A stretch of DNA of 64,000 nt from contig NZ_JBASXK010000072.1 in assembly GCF_049276915.1 (NCBI RefSeq), forward strand, positions 58,122-122,121, written 5' to 3'. The stretch comes from Aestuariivita sp049276915. GTDB lineage: Bacteria > Pseudomonadota > Alphaproteobacteria > Rhodobacterales > Rhodobacteraceae. Within the stretch, counting starts at the first letter, position 1. Each line of letters begins with the position of its first letter. The notes under the pieces are model-generated. The model was given only the letters and a program-made list of their open reading frames with translations, did not search any database and had not been told where the DNA came from. The translations under genes were made by a program, and so were the position numbers. Shown here in pieces: positions 1 through 8,682 of the stretch.

Positions 1-2
1 AA

Positions 3-1886
3 CAACATATTCGCCGGGAAAAGGCCACCTCGAACGTCTGTACCGCACAGGCCCTGCTGGCGGTCATGGCGGGGTTTTACGCGGTGTTTCATGGGCCGCA
101 CGGCCTGCGCGCAATCGCTCAGCGGATACACCGCAAGACCGCGCGCCTTGCAGAGGGGATAAAGGCCGCAGGTTTCGACGTGCGCCCGGCAACCTTCTTT
201 GACACGATCACCGTCGAGGTCGGCCCGCTACAGGCAGCCGTCATGAAATCAGCCGTTGAAGAAGGCATCAACCTGCGCAAGGTCGGCACCAGCCAGGTTG
301 GCATAACGCTTGATGAACGCACCCGCCCGGCCACCATCGAAGCGGTCTGGCGCGCCTTTGGCATCACCCGCAAGGACAAGGACTATACCCCGCATTATCA
401 GATGCCGGATAAACTGATCCGGACCACGGACTACCTCACGCACCCCGTGTTCCACATGAACCGCGCCGAGACCGAAATGATGCGCTATATGCGCCGTCTG
501 GCGGACCGTGACCTGGCGCTGGACCGCGCGATGATCCCCCTTGGGTCATGCACGATGAAGCTGAATTCGGCCGCGGAAATGATGCCGGTAAGCTGGGACG
601 AATTCTCGCTGCTCCACCCCTACATCCCGCGCGATCAAGCGGCGGGATACATGGAGATGATCGACGATCTCTCGTCCAAGCTGTGCGACATCACCGGATA
701 TGACGCGATCTCGATGCAGCCCAACTCGGGTGCGCAGGGCGAGTATGCCGGCCTTCTGACCATTGCCGGGTATCACCGTGCGAATGGTCAGGCTCATCGC
801 AATGTCTGCCTGATCCCGATGTCTGCCCATGGAACCAATCCCGCCTCGGCACATATGGTCGGCTGGAAGGTGGTTGCGGTGAAATCCGCCGCCAACGGGG
901 ATATTGATGTCGAGGATTTCAAGGCCAAGGCACAAGAGAACGCCGAAAATCTTGCCGGTTGCATGATCACCTACCCCTCTACCCACGGTGTGTTCGAGGA
1001 AACCGTGATCGAGGTCTGCAAGATCGTCCACGACCTTGGCGGTCAGGTCTATATTGACGGGGCCAACATGAACGCGATGGTCGGACTGTCGCGCCCCGGA
1101 GACCTTGGCGGTGACGTCACCCACCTCAACCTGCACAAAACCTTCTGCATCCCCCACGGCGGTGGTGGTCCCGGCATGGGACCGATTGGCGTCAAGGACC
1201 ACCTGATCCCGCACCTGCCGGGTGATCCGAACTCGGGCGAAGGCGCGGTGTCGGCGGCCCCCTTCGGCTCTCCCTCCCTGCTGCCGATCTCCTGGGCCTA
1301 TTGCCTGATGATGGGGGGCGATGGCCTCACCCAGGCCACCCGGGTCGCGATCTTGAATGCCAACTACATTGCCAAACGGCTCGAAGGGGCATTCGAGGTC
1401 TTGTACAAGGGCCCGACTGGGCGCGTCGCACATGAGTGTATCATCGACACGCGCCCCTTTGCAGAAAGCGCCCATGTCACGGTGGATGACATCGCCAAGA
1501 GGCTGATGGACTGCGGCTTTCATGCGCCAACGATGAGCTGGCCGGTTGCAGGCACCCTGATGATCGAACCCACCGAATCCGAGACCAAGGCCGAGCTTGA
1601 CCGTTTCTGCGAGGCCATGCTGGCCATTCGTGCCGAGATTGCCCAGATCGAAGCGGGCGAGATTGATCCTCTCAACAACCCGCTGAAAAACGCACCACAT
1701 ACGATGGAAGATCTGGTGAAGGACTGGGATCGCCCTTACTCGCGCGAAACCGGTTGTTTTCCTCCGGGCGCGTTTCGCGTGGACAAATACTGGCCTCCGG
1801 TCAACCGCGTGGACAACGTCTGGGGCGACCGAAATCTCAGCTGCACATGCCCGCCCATGGACAGCTATTCCGAGGCCGCCGAATAG
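3..1886 (+). CDS. gcvP: Glycine dehydrogenase (decarboxylating), C-terminal part
   Basis: This is the C-terminal part of the P-protein of the glycine cleavage system. That PLP enzyme decarboxylates glycine and passes the aminomethyl group to lipoylated GcvH. The frame is open from base 3 (it reads QHIRREKATSNVCTAQALL, a GcvP signature), so the start lies before the window. About 627 residues are present of the roughly 950 usual for single-chain GcvP. The PLP lysine is the codon at 1137-1139 inside HLNLHKTFCIPHGGGGPG, a family hallmark. gcvT and gcvH probably precede it but are not visible. It converges on the TRAP permease gene, with a hairpin between them. No frameshift is seen. Confidence 0.97.
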   Translation, partial: QHIRREKATSNVCTAQALLAVMAGFYAVFHGPHGLRAIAQRIHRKTARLAEGIKAAGFDVRPATFFDTITVEVGPLQAAVMKSAVEEGINLRKVGTSQVGITLDERTRPATIEAVWRAFGITRKDKDYTPHYQMPDKLIRTTDYLTHPVFHMNRAETEMMRYMRRLADRDLALDRAMIPLGSCTMKLNSAAEMMPVSWDEFSLLHPYIPRDQAAGYMEMIDDLSSKLCDITGYDAISMQPNSGAQGEYAGLLTIAGYHRANGQAHRNVCLIPMSAHGTNPASAHMVGWKVVAVKSAANGDIDVEDFKAKAQENAENLAGCMITYPSTHGVFEETVIEVCKIVHDLGGQVYIDGANMNAMVGLSRPGDLGGDVTHLNLHKTFCIPHGGGGPGMGPIGVKDHLIPHLPGDPNSGEGAVSAAPFGSPSLLPISWAYCLMMGGDGLTQATRVAILNANYIAKRLEGAFEVLYKGPTGRVAHECIIDTRPFAESAHVTVDDIAKRLMDCGFHAPTMSWPVAGTLMIEPTESETKAELDRFCEAMLAIRAEIAQIEAGEIDPLNNPLKNAPHTMEDLVKDWDRPYSRETGCFPPGAFRVDKYWPPVNRVDNVWGDRNLSCTCPPMDSYSEAAE

Positions 1887-1927
1887 CTTCGACAAAGCCG
1901 CGCTTGCCATTGCCCGAGCGGACTGAT

Positions 1928-1951
1928 GCATCACCCTGCGCAGGGTGATGC
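1928..1951. terminator. Palindromic hairpin between convergent genes
   Basis: A perfect 24-base palindrome (arms GCATCACCCTGC and its complement) lies between the stop of gcvP and the stop of the TRAP permease gene. It could act in both directions. There is no clear T-tract on either side, so an intrinsic terminator is only likely, not certain. Confidence 0.5.
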
Positions 1952-1953
1952 CA

Positions 1954-3822
1954 TCAGGCGGGTTTGCGCACGCCCATCATCCAGAAGCCCAGAACACCCG
2001 CGACCCCTGCCGCGTTCAGCCAGATACCTGCGCTGAAGGCGTCCCAGGGGCACAGGATCGCGAAACCGCATGCGCCAAGCAGGACGCGCTCATGGATTTC
2101 AAGGGAACGTACGAAAAAGCCGACGATCCCGGCCGTGACCACATAGACACCAACAAGCGCCTTCACCGCCGTGAGGGCAATTACCCATCCCTCTGCGTCA
2201 AACAGCAATGCCGGCGAGACCGCGAAGAAGAACGGAATGAGATAGGCCGGCCAGGCAATACGCACGGCCTCAAGCCCCGTGGCCATGGGCGGTGCCTTGG
2301 CCATGTTGGCCGCCACAAAGGCGGCGATGGCCACAGGGGGCGTCAGCATGGACAACATTCCGAAATACAGCACGAAAAGATGCGCCGACATCGGCGTCAG
2401 GCCCAGTTCGACCAAGGGCGGTGCCGCCAATGAGGCCAACAGCAGATAGACGCCAACCGTTGGCAGGCCCATGCCCATCACGATACACACCAGTGCCGTC
2501 ACGATCAGCAACAGCAACAGGCTGGACTGTCCCAGTTGCACAAGGAAGAACCCCAGTCCGAAAGACAGGCCCGAGCGCGCCACGAGGCCGATGATCATGC
2601 CCGCAATCGCACAGATCAGGATGATCTCGACCGCCGCGCGGCCCGCTGAAATCATCACCTCGATCATAACCGATGGCGATACCTTGCGCCCGTCATATGT
2701 CTGGAACAGCGACAAGACCAACAGGACGACGATTGACAAAAGCGCCGCCGTCTCGGGCCTGAGGTTGAAACTGAACAGCCCCACCAGCAGCACGATGAAG
2801 GGCATGAAAATGAACCAGCCTTTGCGCATGACCGCGCCCAGCGGTGGAATCTGCGCTTCATCCACCCGCGCGATGTTCAAGCGCCCCGCTTCGAGATCGG
2901 CGAAAACGAACAGGCTGAAGTAATAGAGGATCGACGGGATCAGGGCCGCAAGCATCACATCGACATAGCTGGCTTGCAGGTTCTCGGCCAAAAGGAAGGC
3001 CGCCGCGCCCATGATGGGTGGCATCAGTTGGCCACCGGTAGAGGCCGCCGCTTCGATCGCGCCCGCGGTCTTGGCCTTGTAGCCTCCGTTCTTCATCATG
3101 GGGATGGTGATCGCGCCGGTCGAGGCCACGTTGGACACCGCACTCCCCGAGACCGAGCCAAAGAAAGCCGACCCCAGAATGGCAATCTTGCCCGCGCCTC
3201 CGCGTTTGCGACCGGCCAGAGCCAGGGAAAGGTCAGAGAAAAACGCCGACCCGCCCGTCGCCAACAACAGTTGCGACAGGATCAGGAAGGGCACAACCAC
3301 GGCCACGGCAATCGACAAGGCCGCCCCCGCCAGAGAGGCGCTGTCCAGCATCAGGAAGGTCAGCAGGCGGTCCGGCGCTATCGATCGGCTTTGCAGCGGG
3401 CCTGAAAAATTGCTGGAAAACAGCGCGTAAAGGCAAACCGCGCCAAGAATGACGATCAGGCTCCACCCCATGGTGCGCCGGACGGCCTCGATGATCAGGA
3501 CAAACCCGATGACGGATACGATCAGAGCTTCGGTGGGATGATAAAAGACGTTCTCTGACAGGGTTGGAAACCGCACCGCAAGCCAGGCTCCGAACCCGAG
3601 TGAGGCAACCGCGGCTGCTATGGACACGGCACGAGGACCTGACCCGGAGGTGAGATAGGCCACCGCCATGGCCAGCGTCAGCGCGACGATCAACACCTGT
3701 TCGGAATAGACCCGCCAGCCGATCCACAGCGGTGCTCCGGAAGACCAGAACACCGCCACGATTGTGATCAGCGCAGCAAGGATGCCGATGACCAGCCCCT
3801 CGCCGCGCGTCATGTCTCTCAT
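1954..3822 (-). CDS. TRAP transporter fused permease subunit (TAXI type)
   Basis: A 622-residue polytopic membrane protein that combines the small (DctQ-like) and large (DctM-like) TRAP membrane subunits in one chain, as is normal for TAXI-TRAP systems. The N-terminal ~120 residues hold several hydrophobic segments (QM linker region) and the rest is the long DctM-type domain. It has glycine/serine-rich hairpin segments such as SAFFGSVSGSAVSNVAS and GMGLPTVGVYLLL, which are conserved in this family. It should use a sodium or proton gradient to import a substrate delivered by the adjacent periplasmic protein, whose gene lies 22 bases upstream in the same operon. Substrate is not determinable from sequence. 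The start may instead be the second Met three codons in. Confidence 0.93.
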   Translation of the reverse strand: MRDMTRGEGLVIGILAALITIVAVFWSSGAPLWIGWRVYSEQVLIVALTLAMAVAYLTSGSGPRAVSIAAAVASLGFGAWLAVRFPTLSENVFYHPTEALIVSVIGFVLIIEAVRRTMGWSLIVILGAVCLYALFSSNFSGPLQSRSIAPDRLLTFLMLDSASLAGAALSIAVAVVVPFLILSQLLLATGGSAFFSDLSLALAGRKRGGAGKIAILGSAFFGSVSGSAVSNVASTGAITIPMMKNGGYKAKTAGAIEAAASTGGQLMPPIMGAAAFLLAENLQASYVDVMLAALIPSILYYFSLFVFADLEAGRLNIARVDEAQIPPLGAVMRKGWFIFMPFIVLLVGLFSFNLRPETAALLSIVVLLVLSLFQTYDGRKVSPSVMIEVMISAGRAAVEIILICAIAGMIIGLVARSGLSFGLGFFLVQLGQSSLLLLLIVTALVCIVMGMGLPTVGVYLLLASLAAPPLVELGLTPMSAHLFVLYFGMLSMLTPPVAIAAFVAANMAKAPPMATGLEAVRIAWPAYLIPFFFAVSPALLFDAEGWVIALTAVKALVGVYVVTAGIVGFFVRSLEIHERVLLGACGFAILCPWDAFSAGIWLNAAGVAGVLGFWMMGVRKPA

Positions 3823-3844
3823 CTGTCAGATCCCGCTATGTGGC

Positions 3845-4789
3845 TTACTCAGGCCACACACCCATCTCCTTGTAGAACTTGATGGCACCCGGGTGATAGG
3901 TCACGCCGATGTCCTTGCCCATGTTTTCCTTGGCAAAGCCGTTCCAGAACGGGCCACCCGCCAGCAGATCCGCCTCTTTTTCCCAAAGCGCCTTGACGGC
4001 GTTATAGACCATGTCCTCAGAGACATCGTTGTTTGCAAACAGAACATAATCGAACACGTTCACATAGGTGGGCTCATTAATGCCCGGCACGCTGCCTGCC
4101 GGCAGTTCCTGCAGATAGGTCTGGGGCAGCCACTCGCGCATCCGCTCCAAGGCTTCGGGGCTATTGTCAAATGACAGATAGCGGATGCCGAAGCTTGCAT
4201 CGAACTCGCGGCTGTTGCCCGCGCCCACAACAACGATGGCCACATCTGCCGATCCTTCGGCAAAGCTGGACCACATGCGCGGGAAGTTCGGCACCGCCAC
4301 GCCTTCGACCTGATCCAGCGTCATGCCCGCATTGGCGAAATAGCCTTTCGAGACATAATCACCCAACGCGCCCTCGGCGAATACAGGCACGCGCTTGCCG
4401 GCCAGATCGGCCACCGACATGATGTCGCTATCCTTGCGCACGATATAGGCATTGCGGAACGGCATCAGCGTCGCAACCATCTGCAGGTTGGGGTTGGGAC
4501 GCCCTTCGGACATGCCGGTGCCCGCGACGGCATAGGTCATCTGAACGACGTTCGCGATACCGAATTCGATCTCACCGACATTCACCAGCGGGATGTAATC
4601 GGCTGTATTGGCCAGCTCCTGAGGGCGCATTTGCATGTCGCCGGCTTCCGAGATCGCTGCGGCCAGCGTCCTGCCGATCTGGCTTGTGCCACCGGTTGCC
4701 GTTGACCCCAGAGCGGCAATCTCTGCCGACACCACCGTGGCGGCAAGGCTGATCGCCGTGGCAAGGCCGAAAATTCTTTTCATGTTCAT
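3845..4789 (-). CDS. TAXI family TRAP transporter solute-binding protein
   Basis: A 314-residue periplasmic protein with a Sec signal peptide (MNMKRIFGLATAISLAATVV, cleavage probably after VSA). The mature start ALGSTATGGTSQIG is the glycine/serine-rich opening typical of TAXI (TRAP-associated extracytoplasmic immunogenic) proteins. It captures an organic ligand for the fused permease encoded directly downstream. The SD GGGAGAG lies just before the ATG. It is 24 bases downstream of the racemase/isomerase gene, so isomerase, binding protein and permease form one operon that probably shares the GntR operator at 5616-5645. TAXI ligands are rarely known (glutamate and dicarboxylates in characterised cases), so the substrate is left open. 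Confidence 0.94.
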   Translation of the reverse strand: MNMKRIFGLATAISLAATVVSAEIAALGSTATGGTSQIGRTLAAAISEAGDMQMRPQELANTADYIPLVNVGEIEFGIANVVQMTYAVAGTGMSEGRPNPNLQMVATLMPFRNAYIVRKDSDIMSVADLAGKRVPVFAEGALGDYVSKGYFANAGMTLDQVEGVAVPNFPRMWSSFAEGSADVAIVVVGAGNSREFDASFGIRYLSFDNSPEALERMREWLPQTYLQELPAGSVPGINEPTYVNVFDYVLFANNDVSEDMVYNAVKALWEKEADLLAGGPFWNGFAKENMGKDIGVTYHPGAIKFYKEMGVWPE

Positions 4790-4813
4790 TTTTACTCTCC
4801 CTGTTTTGTTGAT

Positions 4814-5560
4814 TTAGTGATGTTCAAAAAGCGGGCCATGACCCGCAAACTGATCGTTGATGCCCATCGCGCGCAGCGCGTGCCAGTATGTGGCGGCGTT
4901 GATCGCCACGAAGGGTTTTCCATATTCCTTCTCAAGATCGACACAGAGCGCGCACATCGACAGGTTCGTCCCCACCTGCACGAAGGCATCCACATCATCG
5001 CCGTCCATCTCGGCCACGTGTCGGCGCAGGTCCTCCTCCTGCACCTGGGCGATGGCCACGGGGCTTGAGCATTTCAGGCCGCGAAAGCGCACCACATCAA
5101 ACCCGCAATCCTGGAAAAACAGGGTGACGTTCTTGTCCGACACCGGAAAATAGGGAGAGATCACCGCGATCCGTTTCGCCCCCGTCAGGTTCAGCGCCGC
5201 CTCGCAGGCGAAAGATCCCGCAGAGACCTGCAAACCGCAGTGATCGGACAGTTCCTGCATGCGCTTTTCCGATGGTGCGCGCCCGTCCCAGAACATCAGC
5301 GCCGACATGCCCATGATCAGGTAATCCGGCTCGGCGGTACTGCAGCGATCCACCGCGTCATACAACGTCGCTCCGATCGCATCGACAAGCGCGACGAAAT
5401 CCTCGTCATTGGACACTTTCATGTTCGGCACAAAGATGCGGCCAAAGTGATTGGTCACGCCCGGAACACGGAAGTCATCCATGTCCGGCTGCACAATGGT
5501 GTTGGTCGAAGGAGCGACAACCGCAAACTTGCAGCGCCAGCCCCGTGCGTCTTTCGCCAT
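4814..5560 (-). CDS. Asp/Glu racemase / maleate isomerase superfamily protein lacking the usual cysteines
   Basis: A 248-residue protein of the aspartate/glutamate racemase-maleate isomerase-arylmalonate decarboxylase superfamily. The N-terminal segment FAVVAPSTNTIVQPDM and the C-terminal WHALRAMGI are family features. I start it at 5560 because of the SD GGGAGG seven bases upstream; an in-frame Met 20 codons earlier has no SD. In maleate isomerases two cysteines do the chemistry. Here the first position reads IMGMSAL and the second reads QVGTNLSM, so neither Cys is present where expected (my manual alignment). A non-isomerase activity, or another nucleophile, is therefore possible. It is first in the operon with the TAXI-TRAP transporter and divergent from the lyase gene. 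Confidence 0.8.
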   Translation of the reverse strand: MAKDARGWRCKFAVVAPSTNTIVQPDMDDFRVPGVTNHFGRIFVPNMKVSNDEDFVALVDAIGATLYDAVDRCSTAEPDYLIMGMSALMFWDGRAPSEKRMQELSDHCGLQVSAGSFACEAALNLTGAKRIAVISPYFPVSDKNVTLFFQDCGFDVVRFRGLKCSSPVAIAQVQEEDLRRHVAEMDGDDVDAFVQVGTNLSMCALCVDLEKEYGKPFVAINAATYWHALRAMGINDQFAGHGPLFEHH

Positions 5561-5615
5561 AAGCCAACCTCCCGGCACTTTCCTTGAGGCATTTAGATAT
5601 CTTGAATCTCGATCC

Positions 5616-5645
5616 GTCAAGAATTTGTCTGGACAAATTCTTGAC
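5616..5645. promoter_or_regulatory. Predicted GntR operator, 30-bp perfect inverted repeat
   Basis: Two 14-base arms (GTCAAGAATTTGTC and its exact complement) are separated by TG. The core TTGTCTGGACAA (5625-5636) has the TTGTC-N2-GACAA layout common for GntR/HutC-type operators. It lies in the divergent region between the isomerase-TRAP operon (start 5560) and the lyase gene (start 5738), close to both. The same 16-base core recurs at 8595-8610. Binding by the GntR protein encoded at 6592-7326 is inference. Confidence 0.75.
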
Positions 5646-5694
5646 CAACCCTGCGATTGCCCTCTATTCAGGCTGCATCAAATGCAGGCGCTAC

Positions 5695-5737
5695 GGGGGT
5701 ACAAACCGACCACCCCCCGTGCCAAGGGGGGTACAAA
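5695..5737 (+). promoter_or_regulatory. Possible SD-masking hairpin with competing G-tract
   Basis: The SD of the lyase gene is a G6 run (5726-5731) that can pair with a C6 run (5713-5718) across a 7-base loop. An 11-base direct repeat, GGGGGTACAAA, occurs at 5695-5705 and again at 5727-5737. The upstream copy could pair with the same C-tract and free the SD. The complementarity is visible; a regulatory role is inference. Confidence 0.4.
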
Positions 5738-6595
5738 ATGGCCAATCCAAAGCTCAAACAGATGATTGAGGCGGGAGAGTTCATCACCGCCCCCGGCGTC
5801 TTCGACATGATTTCGACCCTTGTGGCCGACCGGATGGGGTTCCCCGCCTTGTACGTGACAGGCTATGGCGTTTCAGCCTCTCACCTTGGTCTGCCGGATG
5901 CGGGGATCATGACATATACGGATATGGAAACCCGCGTGCGCCGCATCGCCGAAGGGGCCGATACCCCTGTGATCGCGGATGCCGATACAGGCTATGGCGG
6001 GCTTTTGAACGTGCGCCACACCGTGCGCGGCTATGAGGCCGCAGGAGTGAGCGCAATCCAGATCGAGGATCAGGAATATCCCAAGAAATGTGGCCATACT
6101 CCGGGCCGCCGGGTGGTTGCGCTGGAAGACATGGTTGCCAAGATCAAAGTGGCCAGCGACAGCCGATCCAGCGCCGACTTTCTGATCATCGCGCGCACCG
6201 ACAGCCGCACCAGCCTGGGTCTGGACGAAGCGCTGCGTCGGGGCGAAGCCTTTGCCGAAGCAGGCGCGGATGTCGTTTTCATCGAAGCCCCTGAAACGGT
6301 TGAAGAAATGCAGATGATCAACGACCGCATCGGCAAGCCGACGCTGGCCAATATGGTATCGGGAGGCAACACGCCGATCCTGTCCTCGGCCAAGCTGGCC
6401 GAGCTCGGATTCGCCATTGCTATCCACCCGGCCCTTGGGTTTCTGGCGATGGGTCACGCGCTGAAGGCGGCCTACGGTGAACTGGCCGAAACCGGCGATG
6501 TCGCGGGTGCGCAGCTGGATGATTTCAAGGAGTTCAGCAAATTGATGGGCTTCGAGGATGTCTGGGAATTCGACCGCAAATGGGCGCAGGTCTAA
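5738..6595 (+). CDS. Isocitrate lyase/PEP mutase family C-C lyase
   Basis: A 285-residue TIM-barrel protein of the isocitrate lyase/phosphoenolpyruvate mutase superfamily. The signature KKCGH is present with Cys118, which supports a lyase (like 2-methylisocitrate or 2,3-dimethylmalate lyase) rather than a phosphonate mutase. The metal-binding DADTGYGG motif and EDQEYPKK segment precede it. Such enzymes split a substituted malate or isocitrate-like acid into pyruvate (or glyoxylate) plus a second acid. The start at 5738 follows a strong SD (AAGGGGGG, six bases upstream) and gives the usual family N-terminus. An in-frame ATG lies 27 codons earlier. It is divergent from the isomerase-TRAP operon and convergent with gntR, whose stop overlaps its end by four bases. 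Confidence 0.88.
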   Translation: MANPKLKQMIEAGEFITAPGVFDMISTLVADRMGFPALYVTGYGVSASHLGLPDAGIMTYTDMETRVRRIAEGADTPVIADADTGYGGLLNVRHTVRGYEAAGVSAIQIEDQEYPKKCGHTPGRRVVALEDMVAKIKVASDSRSSADFLIIARTDSRTSLGLDEALRRGEAFAEAGADVVFIEAPETVEEMQMINDRIGKPTLANMVSGGNTPILSSAKLAELGFAIAIHPALGFLAMGHALKAAYGELAETGDVAGAQLDDFKEFSKLMGFEDVWEFDRKWAQV

Positions 6596-7326
6596 CTGCC
6601 CTCAAGATCGATTCGCGTCCTGTGGATGTATTTTTCGCCACCCAGATGCCAGTTGAACGAAGCAATCAGCGTTCCTGAGGCACTGGAGTATCGCCGCAGA
6701 ATACGCAGCGTGGGCCCGCCAATGGGGATACCCAGCGCGCGGGCCACATGGGACGGTGCCGCCAAAGCCTGTGTTTCCTGCTCGACGTCGCGCACGGCTT
6801 CACCGGCGGCCTCTGCCAGCCCCGCGTAGATCGGGCCGGGTCTGCGCGCAAGTTCCGGTGCGATCACCGCAAAACGCTGGGGCACAAAGCTTTCGACAAA
6901 GGCCAGAGGCTCTCCATTCGCCATGCGGCGCAGGCCAAGAATGGTCAGCCATGGCGCACCGGCAATGCCTCCGACACGGCGGGCAACATCTTCGTCAAGG
7001 ATCGTATCCTTTGTGCCCAGAACCTCCAGATTGGTCGCTTCGGCAAACTGCGTCAGGTCCGACATCGACCGGTAATTCTGCACAAACACGCCCGAGGGCG
7101 TATCGCGCAAGACCTGGCTCCCGGCCCCTTGGACGCGCGAGACCATGCCATCTGCCTGCAATCGGCGCAGCGCCTCACGCACCGTAAAGCGGCTGACGCC
7201 GAACCGATCGCACAACACCGCCTCGCTGGGCAATCGCGCGCCGACCGCATGCACGCCCGAGGCGATCTCGGTGCGCAGCGCCTCGTCTATCTCGACGTAA
7301 CGTGGGGTTTTGGCCGGTTCTGTCAC
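6592..7326 (-). CDS. GntR family transcriptional regulator (HutC/UTRA type)
   Basis: A 244-residue regulator with an N-terminal winged helix (residues ~10-75, containing RLPSEAVLCDRFGVSRFTVR) and a C-terminal UTRA ligand-binding domain. The UTRA features include LRRMANGEPLAFVESFVP and the closing LIASFNWHLGGEKYIHRTRI. It starts at a GTG with the SD GGGAGG. The stop of the FAD monooxygenase gene is only 13 bases upstream, so the two are co-transcribed and the regulator is probably autoregulated. Palindromes with core TTGTCTGGACAA in both divergent promoter regions of the cluster are the likely binding sites. The inducer is probably the TRAP substrate or an intermediate. Confidence 0.93.
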   Translation of the reverse strand: MTEPAKTPRYVEIDEALRTEIASGVHAVGARLPSEAVLCDRFGVSRFTVREALRRLQADGMVSRVQGAGSQVLRDTPSGVFVQNYRSMSDLTQFAEATNLEVLGTKDTILDEDVARRVGGIAGAPWLTILGLRRMANGEPLAFVESFVPQRFAVIAPELARRPGPIYAGLAEAAGEAVRDVEQETQALAAPSHVARALGIPIGGPTLRILRRYSSASGTLIASFNWHLGGEKYIHRTRIDLEGS

Positions 7327-7339
7327 TGCACCTCCCGCG

Positions 7340-8539
7340 TCACGCCACGTCTTCCAGATCGCGCAGCGACTGGATCATCGACGACCGCATCACATAGGCG
7401 AGGTGTTTTTTCGGATCATCGACGGTGGCGCGCAACTCGTCGTGATAGGCTTGGCGCTTCACGGGATCGGTTTCGTTCAGAACCGCCCGATTGCGCAGGG
7501 CCTGTGCCTGCACGGTTTCAATGGCCACCTTGCGCCGCTGGCGCTCATAGCGCCCCATCAGATCAGGGGACGCCCCGCGCCAGACCTGCGCCAGTTTTTC
7601 GGCCAGGTTGACCGCATCATGCACGCCGCCATTCATGCCCATGCCGCCCAGCGGGTTGTTCAGATGCGCCGCGTCTCCGGCCAGAAAAATGCGCCCATGC
7701 ACATAGGCCTCCGCAACCCGCTCATGCACACGATAGGCTGTTTTATGAGCGATTTCATAGGGTTGCCCAGGAAGTAGAGCCTGCATCCGCTGCTCGATAC
7801 GTTCAGGATCCAGAATCTGCTCATCGCTGAGGCTGGGATCGGTTGGAAACAGCACCCGCCACAAGGTTGGTGTGCGCAGCAGAACCAGCCACTCTTCGGG
7901 GTCAGAGATGTAACATATATCCGCCAGCCCCTCGATGGCCTGATCATAGCGGAAGGGGGTGGACAGCGAAAGAAAGATCTCGGGGATCGTCAGACCGGGG
8001 AATGCGACCCCGGTGGATTTGCGCACCGTCGAGCGCGCGCCATCCGCACCAATCAGATAGGCGGCACGAAACGTCTCGACGCTGCCATCGGTACGACGGG
8101 CCGTCACCGTGACACTGTCGGCATCCTGCGCAACACCTTCCACCACGATATCGGTGATCAGCTCTGCATCCGGTTCCGCCTCAAGGCGGGTGCGTGCGGC
8201 TTCCGTCAGCTTCCACTGTTCGGCCTGCAGGCGATAGGGGTGGTTCGTCTCACCCGCCAGCAGACCCAGATCGAAGGTGGCCACTTCGCCCTCCTTGCGG
8301 TCACGGAACTGCCACAGCGGACATTTGATGCCGCGTTCGATCAGCCCATCCGCCAGACCCAGTCTATCGAGGAAATCCAGCGTGGGCGGATGAAAGGTCG
8401 AGGCGCGCAGATCCACGGCAAGGTCGGCGGATGCCTCAAGCACCGTGACCGGAATACCCTCTTCCAAAAGCGATACCGCCGCCACAAGACCCACAGGCCC
8501 GGCACCAGCGATCAGAACTCTGTTTTCGATTATCTGCAT
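7340..8539 (-). CDS. FAD-dependent monooxygenase (PheA/TfdB-type)
   Basis: A 399-residue class A flavoprotein monooxygenase, which uses NAD(P)H and O2 to hydroxylate or open aromatic or heteroaromatic acids. The FAD dinucleotide motif GAGPVGLVAAVSLLEEG is at the N-terminus. The NAD(P)H/FAD DG motif is YLIGADGARSTVRK, and the second FAD motif is IFLAGDAAHLNNPLGGMGMN. It is shorter than phenol hydroxylases because it lacks the C-terminal thioredoxin-like domain. I start it at 8539, which has the SD AGGAGAGG; an in-frame ATG 46 codons upstream overlaps the operator region. It heads the operon with gntR and is divergent from the SDR gene. The substrate is unknown. Confidence 0.9.
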   Translation of the reverse strand: MQIIENRVLIAGAGPVGLVAAVSLLEEGIPVTVLEASADLAVDLRASTFHPPTLDFLDRLGLADGLIERGIKCPLWQFRDRKEGEVATFDLGLLAGETNHPYRLQAEQWKLTEAARTRLEAEPDAELITDIVVEGVAQDADSVTVTARRTDGSVETFRAAYLIGADGARSTVRKSTGVAFPGLTIPEIFLSLSTPFRYDQAIEGLADICYISDPEEWLVLLRTPTLWRVLFPTDPSLSDEQILDPERIEQRMQALLPGQPYEIAHKTAYRVHERVAEAYVHGRIFLAGDAAHLNNPLGGMGMNGGVHDAVNLAEKLAQVWRGASPDLMGRYERQRRKVAIETVQAQALRNRAVLNETDPVKRQAYHDELRATVDDPKKHLAYVMRSSMIQSLRDLEDVA

Positions 8540-8594
8540 TGGCCTCTCCTTGGTCGCCTTAACGGTAAGTGCACGCCTTCTGCCGTCAAGACAA

Positions 8595-8610
8595 ATTTGT
8601 CTGGACAAAT
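8595..8610. promoter_or_regulatory. Predicted GntR operator, second copy
   Basis: The 16-base core ATTTGTCTGGACAAAT is identical to the centre of the palindrome at 5616-5645. It sits between the divergent FAD monooxygenase-gntR operon (start 8539) and the SDR gene (start 8683). Identical cores in two divergent regions of one cluster argue for one shared regulator and for autoregulation. Confidence 0.75.
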
Positions 8611-8682
8611 CATGTGACGCAGAGAGGATATGGTCAATCCAACTTCGCTGGCAGACGCGGCGCACAACACAGGACACAGGTC

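Noticed and set aside
546..1934. Long open frame (462 codons) on the minus strand across gcvP
   Set aside because: It lies wholly opposite a strong gene, has no recognisable product, and such frames are expected in GC-rich DNA.
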